Shown here in pieces: positions 11,711 through 23,843 of a stretch of DNA of 64,000 nt. Location of the stretch: the NCBI GenBank assembly GCA_030762895.1, contig CM061070.1, forward strand, positions 35,925,652-35,989,651. Reading direction: 5' to 3'. This DNA comes from Sophora flavescens. Lineage: Eukaryota > Streptophyta > Magnoliopsida > Fabales > Fabaceae. How positions within the stretch are numbered: the first letter of the stretch is position 1; each line of letters begins with the position of its first letter. The notes beneath the pieces were generated by a model that did no database searches, was not told where the DNA came from, and was given only the letters and a program-made list of their open reading frames with translations. Made by a program: the position numbers and the translations under genes.

Positions 11711-13405
11711 CCCTGATAGGTGTGAGCTGTATGTTGATGATCATCATCATCATCGCCGCTTAGTGGCATTGGGTAGGACATATAATAAGTTAGGTAATAC
11801 CATACACCATCGGTTATTCTGGGACGATCATCCGAGGGTGTCCGTTGAGATTATTCGAGATGCCGATGCTCGAGTCCCCGTGCCCACCGAGGAGGTTCAA
11901 ACAAGTGGGTCGTGCCCCCAGAACTTCATCCTCTGGCCAAGAAGACTGGTCAGCTTTCTTGTTGCATCTGAGGTATTCGGTTAGTTGTGTTTTTCTATAT
12001 TCATAGTTGAAATATATTTATTATTGTTTAAAGATAATGCTTTATTTGTATTTGTTATAGGATGTTGGAAATGATATTGTGCCTAAAAGGTCGGATCTAG
12101 GAAGACCAGAGATGTCTGCTCCTGTCAAGGTATTCATTTGACCATTTAGTTCATAACGAATTAAATAACTTAATTATCCGTGATTACTAATATATATCTA
12201 TGTTGTTTAGGGGATCGACAAAGGGGTACCTGGCCATGGTGATGTTTTCAAAGATCTTGCTATACGAGTTGTCACCATGGAGGATGATGCAAGCATTGGT
12301 AACGTTGGAACATGATCCTCACTGGTGAACTGTATATACCAAAGAAAGAACTTATGGAGATGGCACTCAATAAAGAAATGGCCAGTTCTGCACACATATC
12401 GTTTTGGTGCACGTAAGTACATTTTATTTATAAGTTAAGTACGTAATTAATTTTTAAATACAATGATAATTAACATGTTTTTCCAATATATTAGGTATCT
12501 GCATCGTATGTTAGTCGATCAGGGTAACCTCGCCTTTATGGGTTCATTGACCCCATGTTCATTCAGGGTGATGTTCTCGTAGCATCGGAAGACCCGGTCA
12601 CTAACATACGTGATATACTTGCCCGAGACGATCATCAATTCTATCTTGCGCCTTATCTCAATAAGTAAGTACGGTTATTAATTTAAGTATAACTATATAT
12701 GACTTACAAGTCACTAATTGTTCCGCAAATACAGCAAGCATTGGCAATCTGTTGCTCTTGTACCCAAGAATGAACGTCGTGGTCTTCTTCTCGCTCATTG
12801 GGACATAAGCCGCGAATGAATCGAAGACGGTCATCGAAACGTAAGCGTTAAAATACTTTATAATCAGTAATGCAGTTGTTTTAATTATCTGAAATCTATT
12901 ATATATACTTTAATTAATGTTTTTGTCATGATAGGTCTATTAATGCATCCCACATGCAGCGTGGTGAAAGGCGTACTCGGGCTATCGGATGGATTATTCC
13001 CAGCGTAAGATATTTATTAGTTCAAATGCATCAAATGCAGTGGGTACAATAATTGATTTCTATTTTATTTAATTCCTCATATTCTAATTGGGTTTCATTT
13101 GTACGTAGTCACGTATACAACGTGGGTCATGGGAATGTGGCTACTATGTGATGCAGTGGATGTTGGAAATTATCTCCTCCGGGATCACTGAAAGATGGAG
13201 TGAGGTAAATGTTAATTGACACAATTAGAAGTAATAGTATAGATTCGTTATATGTTTTATGTTAGTTTATTACTTAAAAGTAATAATCTTTTGTCCAATT
13301 AAACTTGCGAGATATTCAACAATCCATCTCCATTGTCCGGTTCTCGACATCAACATCATAAAGAGGCGTTGGGCAACTTTCTTTCTTGAAGTGTACCACC
13401 CATAG
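10246..13405 (+). pseudogene. En/Spm-family second gene with ULP1-like domain, CACTA-A copy (broken)
   Basis: Same gene as at 25364-28504 in CACTA-B, with the same intron positions: for example exon 1 ends at 10531 and exon 2 starts at 10632. The ATG at 10246 follows an acceptor (AAACAG|GTATACATGG). N-terminal exons match the 'Plant transposase (Ptta/En/Spm family)' type. An Asp run from a (GAT)n tract lies at 11651-11711, and a ULP1-like C-terminus at 12480-13405 ends in TAG. Damage includes a shift in exon 1 (about 10285), breaks near 10960-11160, 11340 and 11480-11560, an early stop in the exon matching B exon 6, and a shift after the HWQ motif near 12745. The Cys motif WECGYYVM (13130-13160) survives. 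Confidence 0.85.
11649..11711 (+). repeat. (GAT)n trinucleotide repeat coding an Asp run
   Basis: An almost pure GAT tract within the fourth exon of the second gene, interrupted by GCTGCT near 11660, giving a poly-Asp run. The matching tract in CACTA-B (26761-26822) differs in length and interruptions, so the run is polymorphic within the family. Confidence 0.9.
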
Positions 13406-13730
13406 TTTGTATATATGTAGTTAGTTTAAAAACTTATCATATACTAGCTATAGTGTACGTACCTTTGACCGATGATATGTATTAGTGCTCGTGTCCTGGT
13501 TCAATTTTTCTTCTCTCGTGTTTTGATGTAGCTTTGATAAAGTGTTGTTTTCATTCATAAGAAAATTGAATGAAGTATGTTTTGCTTTTGAATGATTGTG
13601 TCAAAACTGGTTTGGTGTTCTGTTGTTGTTTCTTGTTTGATCAGTGGTACTTCTTGGTTTGTTTATTGATCTCGCATTAGTGAAACAGGAATGATTGAAA
13701 TGTAAATATCGATTAAAAAAAAAAGAGATT

Positions 13731-14076
13731 TTACACATCGGTTCTCAGTAACCGATGTGTATATTTAACTTTCTACATCGGTTTTACATAAAACCGATGT
13801 GTAAATTTAAATTTACACATCGGTTCTTTATAAAACCGATGTAGAAGGTCAATTTTACACATCGGTTTTTTGCAAAACCGATGTAGAAAGTTAAATTTAC
13901 AACTGCTTATCAATTGCTAAATTAATTTTACACATCGGTTAGTATTAAACCGATGTTTAAAATATACTTTACACATCGGTTTTAAAACCGATGTGTAAAG
14001 TGGCAATAAACCACATCGGTCGTTTCCACATCAGTTTCAAAACCGATGTGGAAAGCCAAAAATAACCGATGTGGAA
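13731..14076. repeat. CACTA-A right subterminal hairpin array
   Basis: About seven paired motifs of the ACACATCGGTT / AACCGATGTGT type, the same unit as at the left end. Pairs begin near 13732, 13773, 13813, 13857, 13930, 13971 and 14012. The last is degenerate, with nested CATCGGTCG and CATCAGTTT half-sites before the terminal inverted repeat. Confidence 0.92.
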
Positions 14077-14095
14077 TCCCCTTTGTGCACTAGTG

Positions 14096-16489
14096 CACTG
14101 ACAGAGGCAGTCCTTGTTGGACCAAAAAGATCAAGATGTAGCAACTCTAGTGGTCTATTGGTACTAACAATATTCTTGGATTCAAAAGAACCTTTGACTT
14201 GTTTTCCCTTTTGACATACATCACGGAGAGCATCAGATTTGAACTTAAGGTTTGGTAGTCCTCTCACGAGGTTATGCTTGTTTAGCTTTGAAATTAATTT
14301 CAAGCTTGCATGTCCTAGCCTTTTGTGCCAAATCCATCACTCATCTTCAATGGACACTAGACATGAGACACTTTGATTTGAGAGGTCCTTCAAGTCAACC
14401 TCATAGAGATTGTTTTGCCTTTTTGTAGTGAATAAAAGCGATCCATCATCTTTTTTGACAGTACAAATGTTCTTATCAAAAGACACTGCACATCCACTAT
14501 CACATAATTGACTTATGTTCAGAAGATTGTGCTTCAAGCCATTTACTAAAAGAACATTATCAATACAGGGAAAAGGATGATTACCAACTTTACCTATACC
14601 AATGATTTTCCCTTTCTGATTTCCTCCAAATATGACCCAGCCACCATCTTTGGGTTAAGGTTTTGGAACATAGACTTTTCTCCCGTCATGTGTCGTGAGC
14701 AGCCATTGTCCAAGTACCAAGATATCTAATTTCTTCCTGTTGTTAAGCAGATCTGCAACATGTAATATTTTATCTTTAGGTACCCGAACTGACTTGGGTC
14801 ATTTCTTGTTAGTTGTCACTGGATAAGTATGCTTAGCATGTTTATTGTGTATGCATCTAGATGTAATATGCCCACTTTTCCACACACTTTGAAAAAGGTG
14901 TTGGACAAGCTAGACTTAGCTTTGGTATATTTATTTGGAACTTTTGAAGCTCTATGTTGTTTAAGTGGTTTTGACTTTTTGTGAGATGCGTCTTGCTTCT
15001 CTTTGTCATAACCAAGACCAGATTTATCATAAGGTGACCTAGAGTACCTTAAAATGAGACTAAGCTTATCTGAGCCACCTACAAGCTTTGACAGAGAATC
15101 AGTTAGATATATTACATCTTGTTTCAATTTTGCAACTTCACAAGAAACATCAGGTTCACACACCATCTTGTCAGCTAGACTGACATTCACTGATTTTAGT
15201 ATGTCGTTTTCGTTTTTGAGGTTTTGTTTCTCAAAGAGATCCTATCATATTCTCTAGTCAGTTTAGAAAACTTCTTTTTAAGACTATGATATTCTCGTGA
15301 TAGTATAGACAACTCATGCAACAGTTCATCAAAAGAATTTTGAAGAATGGACGGGTCAGAGTCCATTACCTCAAAGATCGAGTGTATTCTCTTTCTGATG
15401 CAGTGTCTGCCATGAGACAGATATTTGCCTCTTCCTCAGCTTCATTTTCTTCATCTGATGAAGACAGATCAAGATCCTCCCATGTAGCCATTAAACCTTT
15501 CTTCTTTTTGAAGAACTTCTTTTTATCCTTTAGCTCAGGGCAGTCAGCTTTGAAATGACCAGGTTTATTGCATTCAAAGCACAGGGGTGGACCTTTTTCC
15601 TTGGAATCTGAATTCTCCTTGGAAAACTTTTTGTTGAGTTGCTTCCTTTTGAAACCACCTTTCTTTCTCCATATATGTTCAATCTTCCTGGAGATAAAGG
15701 ACAGTTCATCCTCATATGATCCTTCATCATTATCAGAAGATTCACTCATCAGATGACTCAGCAGCTTTGAGAACTTTTGATGAACTTGCTTTCTTTGCCT
15801 TTAAGGCAATAGATTTTCCTTTTCTGGAATTTTATTATTCATTAAGTTCAAGTTCATGAACCTTAAAAGATCCATGAAGCTCTTCCAGAGAGAGTGTATT
15901 CAGGTTTTTGGCTTCCTGAATAGCAGTAACTTTGGACCTCCATTGCTTGGATAGACTTCTCAGAATTTTTCTGACAAGATCTCTATTTTATTAAACTTTT
16001 CCAAGAGATATGAGACTGTTTGTGATGGTTTGGAATCTTCCAAACATTTGGTCTATTGTTTCATGTTCACCCATCTTGAATAGCTCAAACTGATGAATCA
16101 GCATGCTGATCTTTGATTCCTTAACTTGTTAGGAACCCTCATGAGCTAAGGCAAGAGTATCCTAGATTTCTTTAGCAGTATTACAGCTGTGAACTTTGTC
16201 ATGTTCAGATCTGGTTATAGCACACATGAGATAGTGCTTAGCCTTCAGATTCAGCTGATGTTGGTTTTCTGCTCTTGAGTCCATTGGCCTCTAGGAACGG
16301 CAGCTCCAGCTTTATCTCTTGGTTCAGTGTAGCCGGTTTCATCAGCTCCCAAATATCTACATTTTGTGTTTCTAAGAAGGCCATCATTCTCTTCTTCCAG
16401 TAGTCATAATCTGTTCCATCAAAGAGAGGAGGTCTATTGATAGCTTGTCCTTTTGCATCCATGGTTGTTGGACCGTACTCCCTCAGCAC
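14096..16489 (-). pseudogene. Copia-I gag and integrase N-part
   Basis: Gag begins near 16462 (MDAKGQAINRPPLFDGTDYD), typical of Sirevirus-type gag. A CCHC zinc knuckle of form CFECNKPGHFKADC lies near 15560-15600 in frame 15366-15749, with acidic and Lys-rich flanks. Frame 14816-15190 is a degraded linker. Frame 14337-14537 (NLLNISQLCDSGC) is the pre-integrase domain. Frame 14037-14303 holds the integrase zinc region and LDLFGPTRTASVS, where CACTA-A cuts in at 14095. Stops and shifts are present throughout gag (for example 15190-15366 and 15749-16238), so no functional polyprotein can be made. Confidence 0.9.
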
Positions 16490-16515
16490 TTGTTAGATGG
16501 TCAACCCTTTTAAGG

Positions 16516-16531
16516 CCGAGCTCTGATATCA
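16516..16531 (-). promoter_or_regulatory. primer-binding site of Copia-I
   Basis: On the minus strand the sequence next to the LTR reads TGATATCAGAGC, one mismatch from TGGTATCAGAGC, the initiator-tRNA(Met) complement used by Copia elements. It lies two or three bases inside the LTR end. Confidence 0.8.
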
Positions 16532-16533
16532 AC

Positions 16534-18092
16534 TGAAGTTGACACAGGAAAACACAAGAAGGGAGGTTGAATTGTGTTTGTTAATAATTTTTGAAAACAA
16601 CCTTTAAAACAATTTTTGCACACAAGGAGATTAGAAACAGATACAAGCACAAAGAAAAAAAGATCCTTTTTAAAAGACTTTAACAAAAGCAATATCAAAA
16701 CCCCTCGGTTAGTAAGAAACAAATAAAGTTGTAAGAGTTAAGAGATAGAAGAATCACACAAGATGTTTTTATCCTAGTTCACTCTTTTCCAACCAAGAGC
16801 TACGTCCAAATCCCTTCTACTTGAAGGATTTTCTCCACTATTTCTCGAATAGATTACAACCAAGTATTCAATACCTCCGCAGCTACAAGTATTTCTTTTT
16901 ACCAAGCATCTTCAGGCTCTAACTCTAACAAAGAGATTTAATGTTTGATCTTCTTAATCGACTATGTGTGAGGATATGACACGTTAAGATCGGATGAATA
17001 TTTTCACAATATTCGGACTAAGAAATACCTGACTCTTGCTCTCTAAAGAAATATAAGTATGAGTGATTGTAGTTTTACAAAAGTTGAGCTCATAAGGTTG
17101 TGCAGTCAAGAATCGTCTTCTTCAGTATCTCAGGTCTTCTATTTATAGTGACCTTCTTCTTCACTTGTATTTCTTCAACGGTTACTTTGAATAATCTCGT
17201 TTAGAGATAACATTTAATGCATAATATCTATTGTGACTGATAGCTTAATTGTGGCAATGTTGAATAGTACTCGTGGTTATCGAGGTAGCATGAAATAGGA
17301 GGCTTATTGCTCTGAGTATTGCAGCATGAGAACTTGTTGTTCCTCCTTTGTAAACAGTCCAGCTTTTGGTCATAAAGTTGTCATCGTCATGATCGTTTTG
17401 CAGTAACTTATTTTAAGATTCTGCATTTTGTATTTCTTGATGGTACTATGTTTCTTTTACAACAAGGTAAAATATTAAAGCAGATAGGACAATAGTTAAG
17501 AACAGATATTCTATTGAAATAAATATCAATCATTTGAAATAATTTCAAGAGATTCAGATTTGCATTTAATTATTCAAAGATGGAGCTCATGCCGCTTTAA
17601 GAAACTCCGTCTACTTAGTTATATGAGAAACTAAGTCTGTTCAATATTTTATTTTGCTCATCTCGATGGCGTGGCATATCCTCTTGTCTATCAAGTCTTT
17701 GGACTTGCTACTTCTCAAAGATCTCCGTCTAGTGATGTGGCGAGTTAGAGCTCATCTATTAGATTACTTTATTTTTCAGTTCATTTACTTCTACTAATTA
17801 CTTCCATCTGCTTACGGGGCAAGATGGACGCGCTTATTATCAAGTCTTTGGACTTGTTTGTAACTAACACGTTATTTTTGTATTCGTGACAAAGAAACAC
17901 TTAGAGCCTCGTCTACTTGAGTAAACTAGTCTACTCAAATAAATAAGTAACTTTACCAAAATATTTGAGCAGTCCGTCTACAAGGGTGGACGTGTATTTC
18001 TCAATGAGAACTTATCCCATGTTTCTTTTACTTATATGTAAATATTCATGCATAACGAAAGCACATGCTTCATCTCAACTACCACTTTGACA
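16534..18092 (-). repeat. Copia-I 5' LTR
   Basis: The inner end is fixed by the primer-binding site: on the plus strand the LTR starts TGAAGTTGACAC at 16534. The start region (AAGAAGGGAGGTTGAATTG) matches that of the Copia-II LTR at 44507 (AGAAGGGGGGTTGAATTG). A minus-strand TATA box lies at about 17147-17156 (CTATTTATAG on plus). The outer end is a best guess at 18092, where ...TTGACA would give a TG..CA structure about 1.56 kb long. Confidence 0.7.
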
Positions 18093-18401
18093 AGCAAATA
18101 TAATCCTTTTTTTAGCATCAAAACTTAGAGATTATTAAATTCAAAACCACTTTGGTTCCAATAAAATTCTCCTAGAAATACATCCAGAAATCGCTAGGCT
18201 CTCTTGGTTCTTCGACAAGATCTTCTCTATCGAAATAATAAACTTCCAAGTAGCCCTCAAATTCGTAGGGATGGCAGAGATCAATCCTACCTTCATGTTC
18301 ACTCATGCTTCAAGTTCATCATCATCTTCCGGATCTTCATCCAAAACTTGCCGCTAACCCCGAACTCATTTTTCAAATCACCTTCATCATCGGAGACTGA
18401 C
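18093..18401. other. junction sequence between Copia-I LTR and Gypsy-I
   Basis: AT-rich sequence with no convincing motif. It includes a short acidic coding-like patch continuing the Gypsy-I frame. I assign it tentatively to Gypsy-I, truncated or interrupted here. Confidence 0.35.
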
Positions 18402-21400
18402 CTATCCGACAAAGGTTTGGCTATTCCCTGCACCGACATTGTCAATTGGTTTAATGATGTCGGCTAGATCATCTTCTCCATCATCTACTTCCATATCAAC
18501 TTTAACATCGTTATTAGAATTGATTTGATCATTAGGATCTTTCATTGCCTCAATAACCTCATCAAATGAAAGCTCCTTCTCCATCAAACTACACCCAGGC
18601 TTGAATTCCACCAATTTTTATTTCCCCTTGATTATAGCTTCGATGTTCTTTTATATCCCGACGACCTTCTCTATGTCAATCAAGCATGCTGGCCAATTAC
18701 CATTTGACCTTGTTGGAGGTGAGCCTCTTCACGAGCATTCTTATCATCTTTGTAGGCTTGGGACATAGCCATTGGTAGTTTCACCTATTCAGCACATACT
18801 TGCATTTCATGAGAAGTCCCCTTATTGACACTGTGCTGCCTTACCATAACACTTCTAAGCTTGTCTTCTCCTCCTGCACTAGTCTGACCTTCTCTTACAG
18901 CTTTCAGGCAATCATTCTCGTTCGAAGGTAACTTTTATCTAGACACCTTCCAACTTTGACATCTTCTTTTTCTTCGCTTGCCTGAGCCTCTGCAGCCTCC
19001 TCTTTTGACTCTTTGACATCGCAGGTTGACTAGACGGCCCAGATAGTCCTGGTCCTGTCATGTGAGTACTCTGCGTCAATTGACCTCTCTGATAATTTTC
19101 ATTCCAAAATGGTGGATTCCTGACAAACTTATACCTTCTGGCCCACCATTGCTTTCGAACTTCAAGGTGTGAGGCCATTGCTGAATTTCGTATCCACTTA
19201 TTAACCATGACATTGACTGGGGGAACTCTGGTTCTAGTTTGAACAATTGGTCCCCTTGGAATTCCACTGCTTTCAACTGATTCCCTGGAAGACTCCAACC
19301 ATCCTCCAGTCCCTTGATTGTCTTTCTAGCTTTGTTGCCTAGGCTTTGGTCCATTTGGGTTTTGTCGATACACATTGTTTGAACTGTTGTACACCTGGCC
19401 AGCATGCATGTTCGACGGGAAAGAGTTACTATGGCTTTTAAAGCCATATGACTCACTCCTCTCCATAGGTTGATAGGAGGGTATCTTCTGTCCTTTCGCC
19501 CTTTGCGCAGCAAGATCATCATAGAATTCCTCGCAGAGTGGGCAGACTTTGAGTCTCCCATTTTCCTTCTTTTTGTTTACAAAATTAGCCAGTTGCTCTC
19601 CAGGCTTTGGGTAAATATCAAATGAATCAGACAGATCCATTTCAAACTTCTGTCCAGCCTTTATGTTGACCATTCCCACTCCCAGAGGAGTCTTGTGGTC
19701 GACATTCGACACTCCAACACCAAAACGTTCAGTGTCCATCTTCATATATGGCTTTTTGTCAGAACATTTCAATCACCCTTCTGTCAATCCTCTCTGGATA
19801 ATATCCCTAAAATGCATGCACTCATCAGTTACATGGTCGAAATTGTTATGAAACTTACAATATTTTCGGTCTTTAATTTCATGAGCCTTCAAAATCTTGT
19901 GATCATCAGACAATTTTAATTGCTTATATTTTAACAAAATGTCAAAGATTTGGTCAGCTTTAGAGATATCAAATGTATATACTTTCTTGTTTACAAAGGG
20001 GATTCTTTCCTTGGACCTAGCAGGACTTAATGCTTGACAAACATAAGGAGGTCCACTCTTTTTAACTCTACTTAGTCTATTTCATACTCTTTAGAGTTAA
20101 ATTCTTCTTCGTTGGAATCATTGCATCTGACAAAGTTTATTTTCTCTCTTTTGAGAAATTTCTCCTGTTTGAACATCTTTTCTGCTTTAAGTTGTTCAAT
20201 CTGTTGAATCTTCTTGCCCAACTGGGCTAGGTTGACCAAGTGTTGGTTAACCAGTTTCTTCCTGGTATAATAATCTAATCCTCCTGCAGTGATTTTCACA
20301 ATCTCCGCTTCAGGCTTCAAGAATTGGCGTAATGCAACGACTCCTCATCTGCTTAAATCTGGCCAAATAAGCGTCGACTGCCTCATTATTCATTATATTT
20401 ATATTAAATAGATCCGTAAGACCAACTTTCATGTCTCCCATAAAGAATTGGTCATGGAAACTCCTTTCCAACTGGTTCCACGAATGAACAAAATTAGGTC
20501 TTCGCACTGAAAACATAGAAAAAGCATTTTTGGTCAAAAAACTTGGAAAGAACCTCATTTTGAGACCTTCCTCAAGGGTTAAATCCCCTATTTCAATGGT
20601 ATATCGAGCGATGTGCTCGGACAAGAGACTCCCACTTTCTCTCGGAAAATTTCGACAACTTAGGAATCTTATATCCTCTAGGCATCTCTGCCTGTTGACC
20701 CAGTCAGGGAAGGTAGAGGCAAAGTATGGCTGGTTAGCATATCCTATTTTAATGCCAAACCTGTTCAACGCCTGCTCTACCACCTGATTAACATTTTGGT
20801 TCAATATGTTTTGTCGAAGTGCTCCTAAAGCACCTTGGTTTACTACATCGTCTTCGTCTTCTCTAGGCTGGAGGACATGGACATTTCCATGTCTCAACGG
20901 GACTCGACGTCATGGTTGTTGGAGTTGTTCCTCGTCATTTTTGTGCCGGTCCTTCAGAGTTGATCAACTTGGGGTTTATTATTCCCACCCTGTTGACCTT
21001 GGTTGGCATTTCGGTTGACATTTCTATTAGAATTTTGATCATCCTCTGGGGCTATAAGGCCCAAGGCTCTATTCAACCGACGAATTTCTGTTGCCAATGA
21101 AAAACATTCATTATTAGTATTTTGCATTAATGGTGTAATCACCGTACCCATTTGCTGAATAAACATGTTCACATTTCAAAGTTACTAGAATCAATTTGTT
21201 GTCGGACGGAAGCCGACGTTGCCTCTGACAAACCGACAACATTTGGTGGAGGTTGCCTAATTGGGGAAACTTGGGGCCGTACTAATGGACGTTACTGTCG
21301 AGTCGGGTCACGATCATTAACCTTGTTACTCCTGTTTCTTGCCTATGGATTTGCCCCCCAGTCAACGGTCCAGTCTGACCAGATGTACTAGCGACCGTTG

Positions 21401-21786
21401 TTATTCCATTTGGATATGGTTTGTATGCAAATGGCGTACTTGGGTTAATAGGAACTGTACCATAAGGCATCCCCTATAAAGTTTGTTGCAGGGGTTGTGT
21501 AGTTCCCCTTGGATTTGAATTAACAACACTTGTGGAGACAATCCAGCACTTTGGGTATTCAACTGTTGTAAAGCTGGAGACCCAGTCGATGTTGGGAGAG
21601 ATCCTGGGCCAACTTCGTCAAATCTATTGACGACTTGAGCATAGGAAACCCCTCTTCCCCAAGTTAAATTTTTGTTATTGTAATTTTCGGCATTTGTAGT
21701 ATTAACTGCAGATCGCGAGGATAGTGTCCACTTGTCGATGTATCCATGTTTGTACTGACTATGCTTGCATTGCTTGCATTACTCAT
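18402..21786 (-). pseudogene. Gypsy-I gag and gag-pol linker (broken)
   Basis: On the minus strand, 20310-20897 is the recognisable Ty3/Gypsy gag domain (HIARYTIEIGDL, LKMRFFPSFLTKNAFSMF, WNQLERSFHDQFF). Frame 20072-20320 continues it with a Lys-rich, coiled-coil-like segment. Frame 19326-19772 includes a CPLCEEFYDDLAAQRAKG block. Frame 18939-19298 ends in a basic stretch (KSQKRRLQRLRQAKKKK) of the type seen after gag in Tat-lineage Gypsy elements. Frame 18402-18614 is acidic. The probable start is near 21786 (MSNASNAS). Several stops lie between 20954 and 21786. No protease, RT or integrase is present, so the element is cut off near 18.1 kb. Confidence 0.8.
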
Positions 21787-21920
21787 TTTCACAAAGTTCT
21801 GGGAGTTAGATGAAGTTTGAATCACTTTCCCACTCCTCAGACGCGTACAACTAGTTTATATGTGAAAGTTCGTGACACTGTACAAGTTACTCTAAACTCG
21901 TCCCATCGAACACGCCAAAT

Positions 21921-22725
21921 TGTTTAGGTGGATTTTTGGTAGTGTCCAAATTCTGACAAAATCAAATATTGGAGATCAAGAGACTGTGGGATTCTACAAA
22001 TTATGTGGTAATCTGGTCCAAGTGATTTCTTTACGGTATGCCTACCACAATACAAATTTGACAAAAATCAAATTATAAGTATAATGACAAGGACTTTTGT
22101 CTATTTAATAATAAAATTGGTAAAAATAACTTAAATTGAAATTGCAATAAAAGGTGAAGGAAACTGTCAAATTCTTGCATATCTGACAAGTGAAGGAAAA
22201 ATGAAATAAAACAAGCTTTCTTGTCAAATGACAACAAAAAGGATAAAGAAACATGAAATTCTAAGTAAAAAAAGGTACTGAAAAGGATTTGATAACTAAA
22301 GTGCTAATCAGACGGTAAACAAATTTATACTACTGAAAGAGAAAATTTTACAAAAGAGAAATTTATGAAGTAAAGTAAATAACTAAAGAAATATCGAAAG
22401 TTGACGAAAATAGAATTCGAGAAATAACTTTAAACTAAATCCGCCATCTTGACTCAATGGTAGTGAAATAAAGAACATGGAAAGGATAAACATAAGAACA
22501 CTATGAATTTGGAAAAGACATTGAAAAGACTTGAACTGAATAATTGAAATTTTATTAAACTTGAAAAGGGGTGGAAGGAGTACTTGATTTAATCCATCAA
22601 TCTGCTATGTGACCGAGATGTGTAGGATGTTTCAGGTTCCAACCATTTGTACATCGAATTTACAAGTATTTATAGACAAAGGAAATAACTTCCTACAATA
22701 ACTTCCTATCTTACAATAATTTGCA
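21921..22725 (-). repeat. Gypsy-I 5' LTR (approximate ends)
   Basis: Inner end placed at 21921, where the minus-strand LTR ends ...CCTAAACA and is followed by a primer-site-like TTTGGCGTGTTCGATGGG. A minus-strand TATA box (TATAAATACTT) lies at about 22665-22675. The body is AT-rich with many AAAG tracts. The outer end is uncertain, somewhere at 22710-22735. Confidence 0.6.
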
Positions 22726-22735
22726 TCTCTGTTAT

Positions 22736-23050
22736 ATGGTGGCGGCGATTCAGTGGTGGTAGTGCGGAGGGGGAGAAGAAGAAGGAATTAGTCGTGGTGT
22801 TTAAGAGTGGGTTTGTGGTGGCCGGATCTAGTCTCAGTGGTTTATGTGACATTTTTGGTTTGCGACGGGGATGGCAACACACGATGACTGTCGGCGGTGG
22901 GAGGCTTGCGGTGGACGACAGACCGGCTCTGCAAGCCGAATTTGTATCCGGATGGCGAAGAGGGGTGGTGGAAAATGGGCACCTCTAGTTATGGATGGGA
23001 GAACAAAGACAAGGAAAGGCGAGAGGGAAGAGAGAGAACTAATAATTTTT
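22736..23050. other. GC-rich unassigned segment
   Basis: A G-rich stretch on the plus strand (GGTGGCGGCGATT, GTCGGCGGTGGGAGG) between Gypsy-I LTR and LINE-1. On the minus strand it resembles a CT-rich plant leader followed by a short open frame rich in Pro and His. I see no known domain. It could be a captured or relic gene fragment. Confidence 0.3.
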
Positions 23051-23376
23051 GTAATATTTATAAATATTAAAAAAAATTGAGAAGCCAAAGATATGTAATT
23101 AATAAAAACACCTCCCAATAAAAAGCATAAGAAGTGCCCAAAAGAAGCAAACAACAAAGAAATACCTAACAAAACCACACCCAAGCAACCACTGCTACTA
23201 ATCATTGACATAAAAGGAAAATGAAATGATGGTTGCCCAAACACCTCGTATCTACAACCCAAACTGCAAAAAGAATATCAACCGAAATATTGTCTCCAAT
23301 ACATATCTGCAAAATGCATATCAACACTTGAATTAAGAAGACAAACATATCATATGATTAAAAAACCATTTGGAAA
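23051..23376 (-). mobile_element. LINE-1, 3' end (cut off by CACTA-B)
   Basis: On the minus strand this is the tail of the LINE that resumes at 29163: a Phe/Leu-rich C-terminal reading frame (22834-23262; CFLLGGVFINYISLASQFF) then an AT-rich end near 23055-23075. The 3' orientation agrees with the RT and zinc domains at 29.4-31.3 kb. Confidence 0.7.
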
Positions 23377-23397
23377 CACTAGTGTAAAATATGCTTT

Positions 23398-23843
23398 TTA
23401 CATCGGAGTTTACACATCGGTTTCTTTTAAACCGATGTGTAAAACGAGGCGGTGGCATTTTGAAATTAAAATCAAAGTATTACACATCGGTTTAGTGTTT
23501 AACCGATGTGTAAAACATTTCCGCATCGATTATTTCTAACCGATGTTTAAAATTAAAACAAAAAATTTTAAAGTCATAATTTTTATCATTTAACAGTGGT
23601 TCAGATTGAACCGGTGTGTAAAATAGTGATTAACCACATCGGTTTCAATCTAACCGATGTATAAAATTATAAAAAAAAATTATAATTTAAAATTTTACTA
23701 TTTCCACATCGGTTTTTAGTAACTGATGTATAACATTATAAAAAAAATTCGAATTTATAATATGGTTAACCACATCGGTTTTTTTATAACCGATGTGTTT
23801 AATATGGTTAACCACATCGGTTTTCCAAATAACCGATGTGTAA
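23398..23843. repeat. CACTA-B left subterminal hairpin array
   Basis: About eight head-to-head pairs of CACATCGGTT / AACCGATGTG as in CACTA-A, spaced and ordered the same way. Some half-sites have decayed (CGCATCGATT near 23521, ACAGTGGTTC near 23593), mostly by changes in the CpG of the motif. Confidence 0.92.

Larger units (their letters stand above)
4803..14095. mobile_element. CACTA-A, full-length CACTA (En/Spm-type) transposon
   Basis: The left end is CACTAGTGCAAAAAAGGG at 4803 and the right end is the inverse of CACTAGTGCACAAAGGGG, ending at 14095. The trinucleotide CAC stands at both 4800-4802 and 14096-14098, the 3-bp target duplication expected of CACTA elements. Inside lie dense subterminal repeats at both ends, a TNP2-type transposase gene and an En/Spm-family second gene, both on the plus strand. 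The insertion splits the integrase of Copia-I. Length is 9,293 bp. Both genes carry frame damage, so this copy is probably inactive by itself. Confidence 0.96.
14096..18092 (-). mobile_element. Copia-I (Sirevirus-like), 5' part
   Basis: Upstream half of the element whose downstream half is at 1-4802. From high to low coordinates it contains the 5' LTR, a primer-binding site, gag with zinc knuckle, and the first half of integrase, ending at the CACTA-A insertion. Sequence beyond 18092 belongs to a Gypsy gag region, so Copia-I may have inserted into that Gypsy element. The target duplication cannot be tested because the other LTR is outside the window. Confidence 0.9.
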
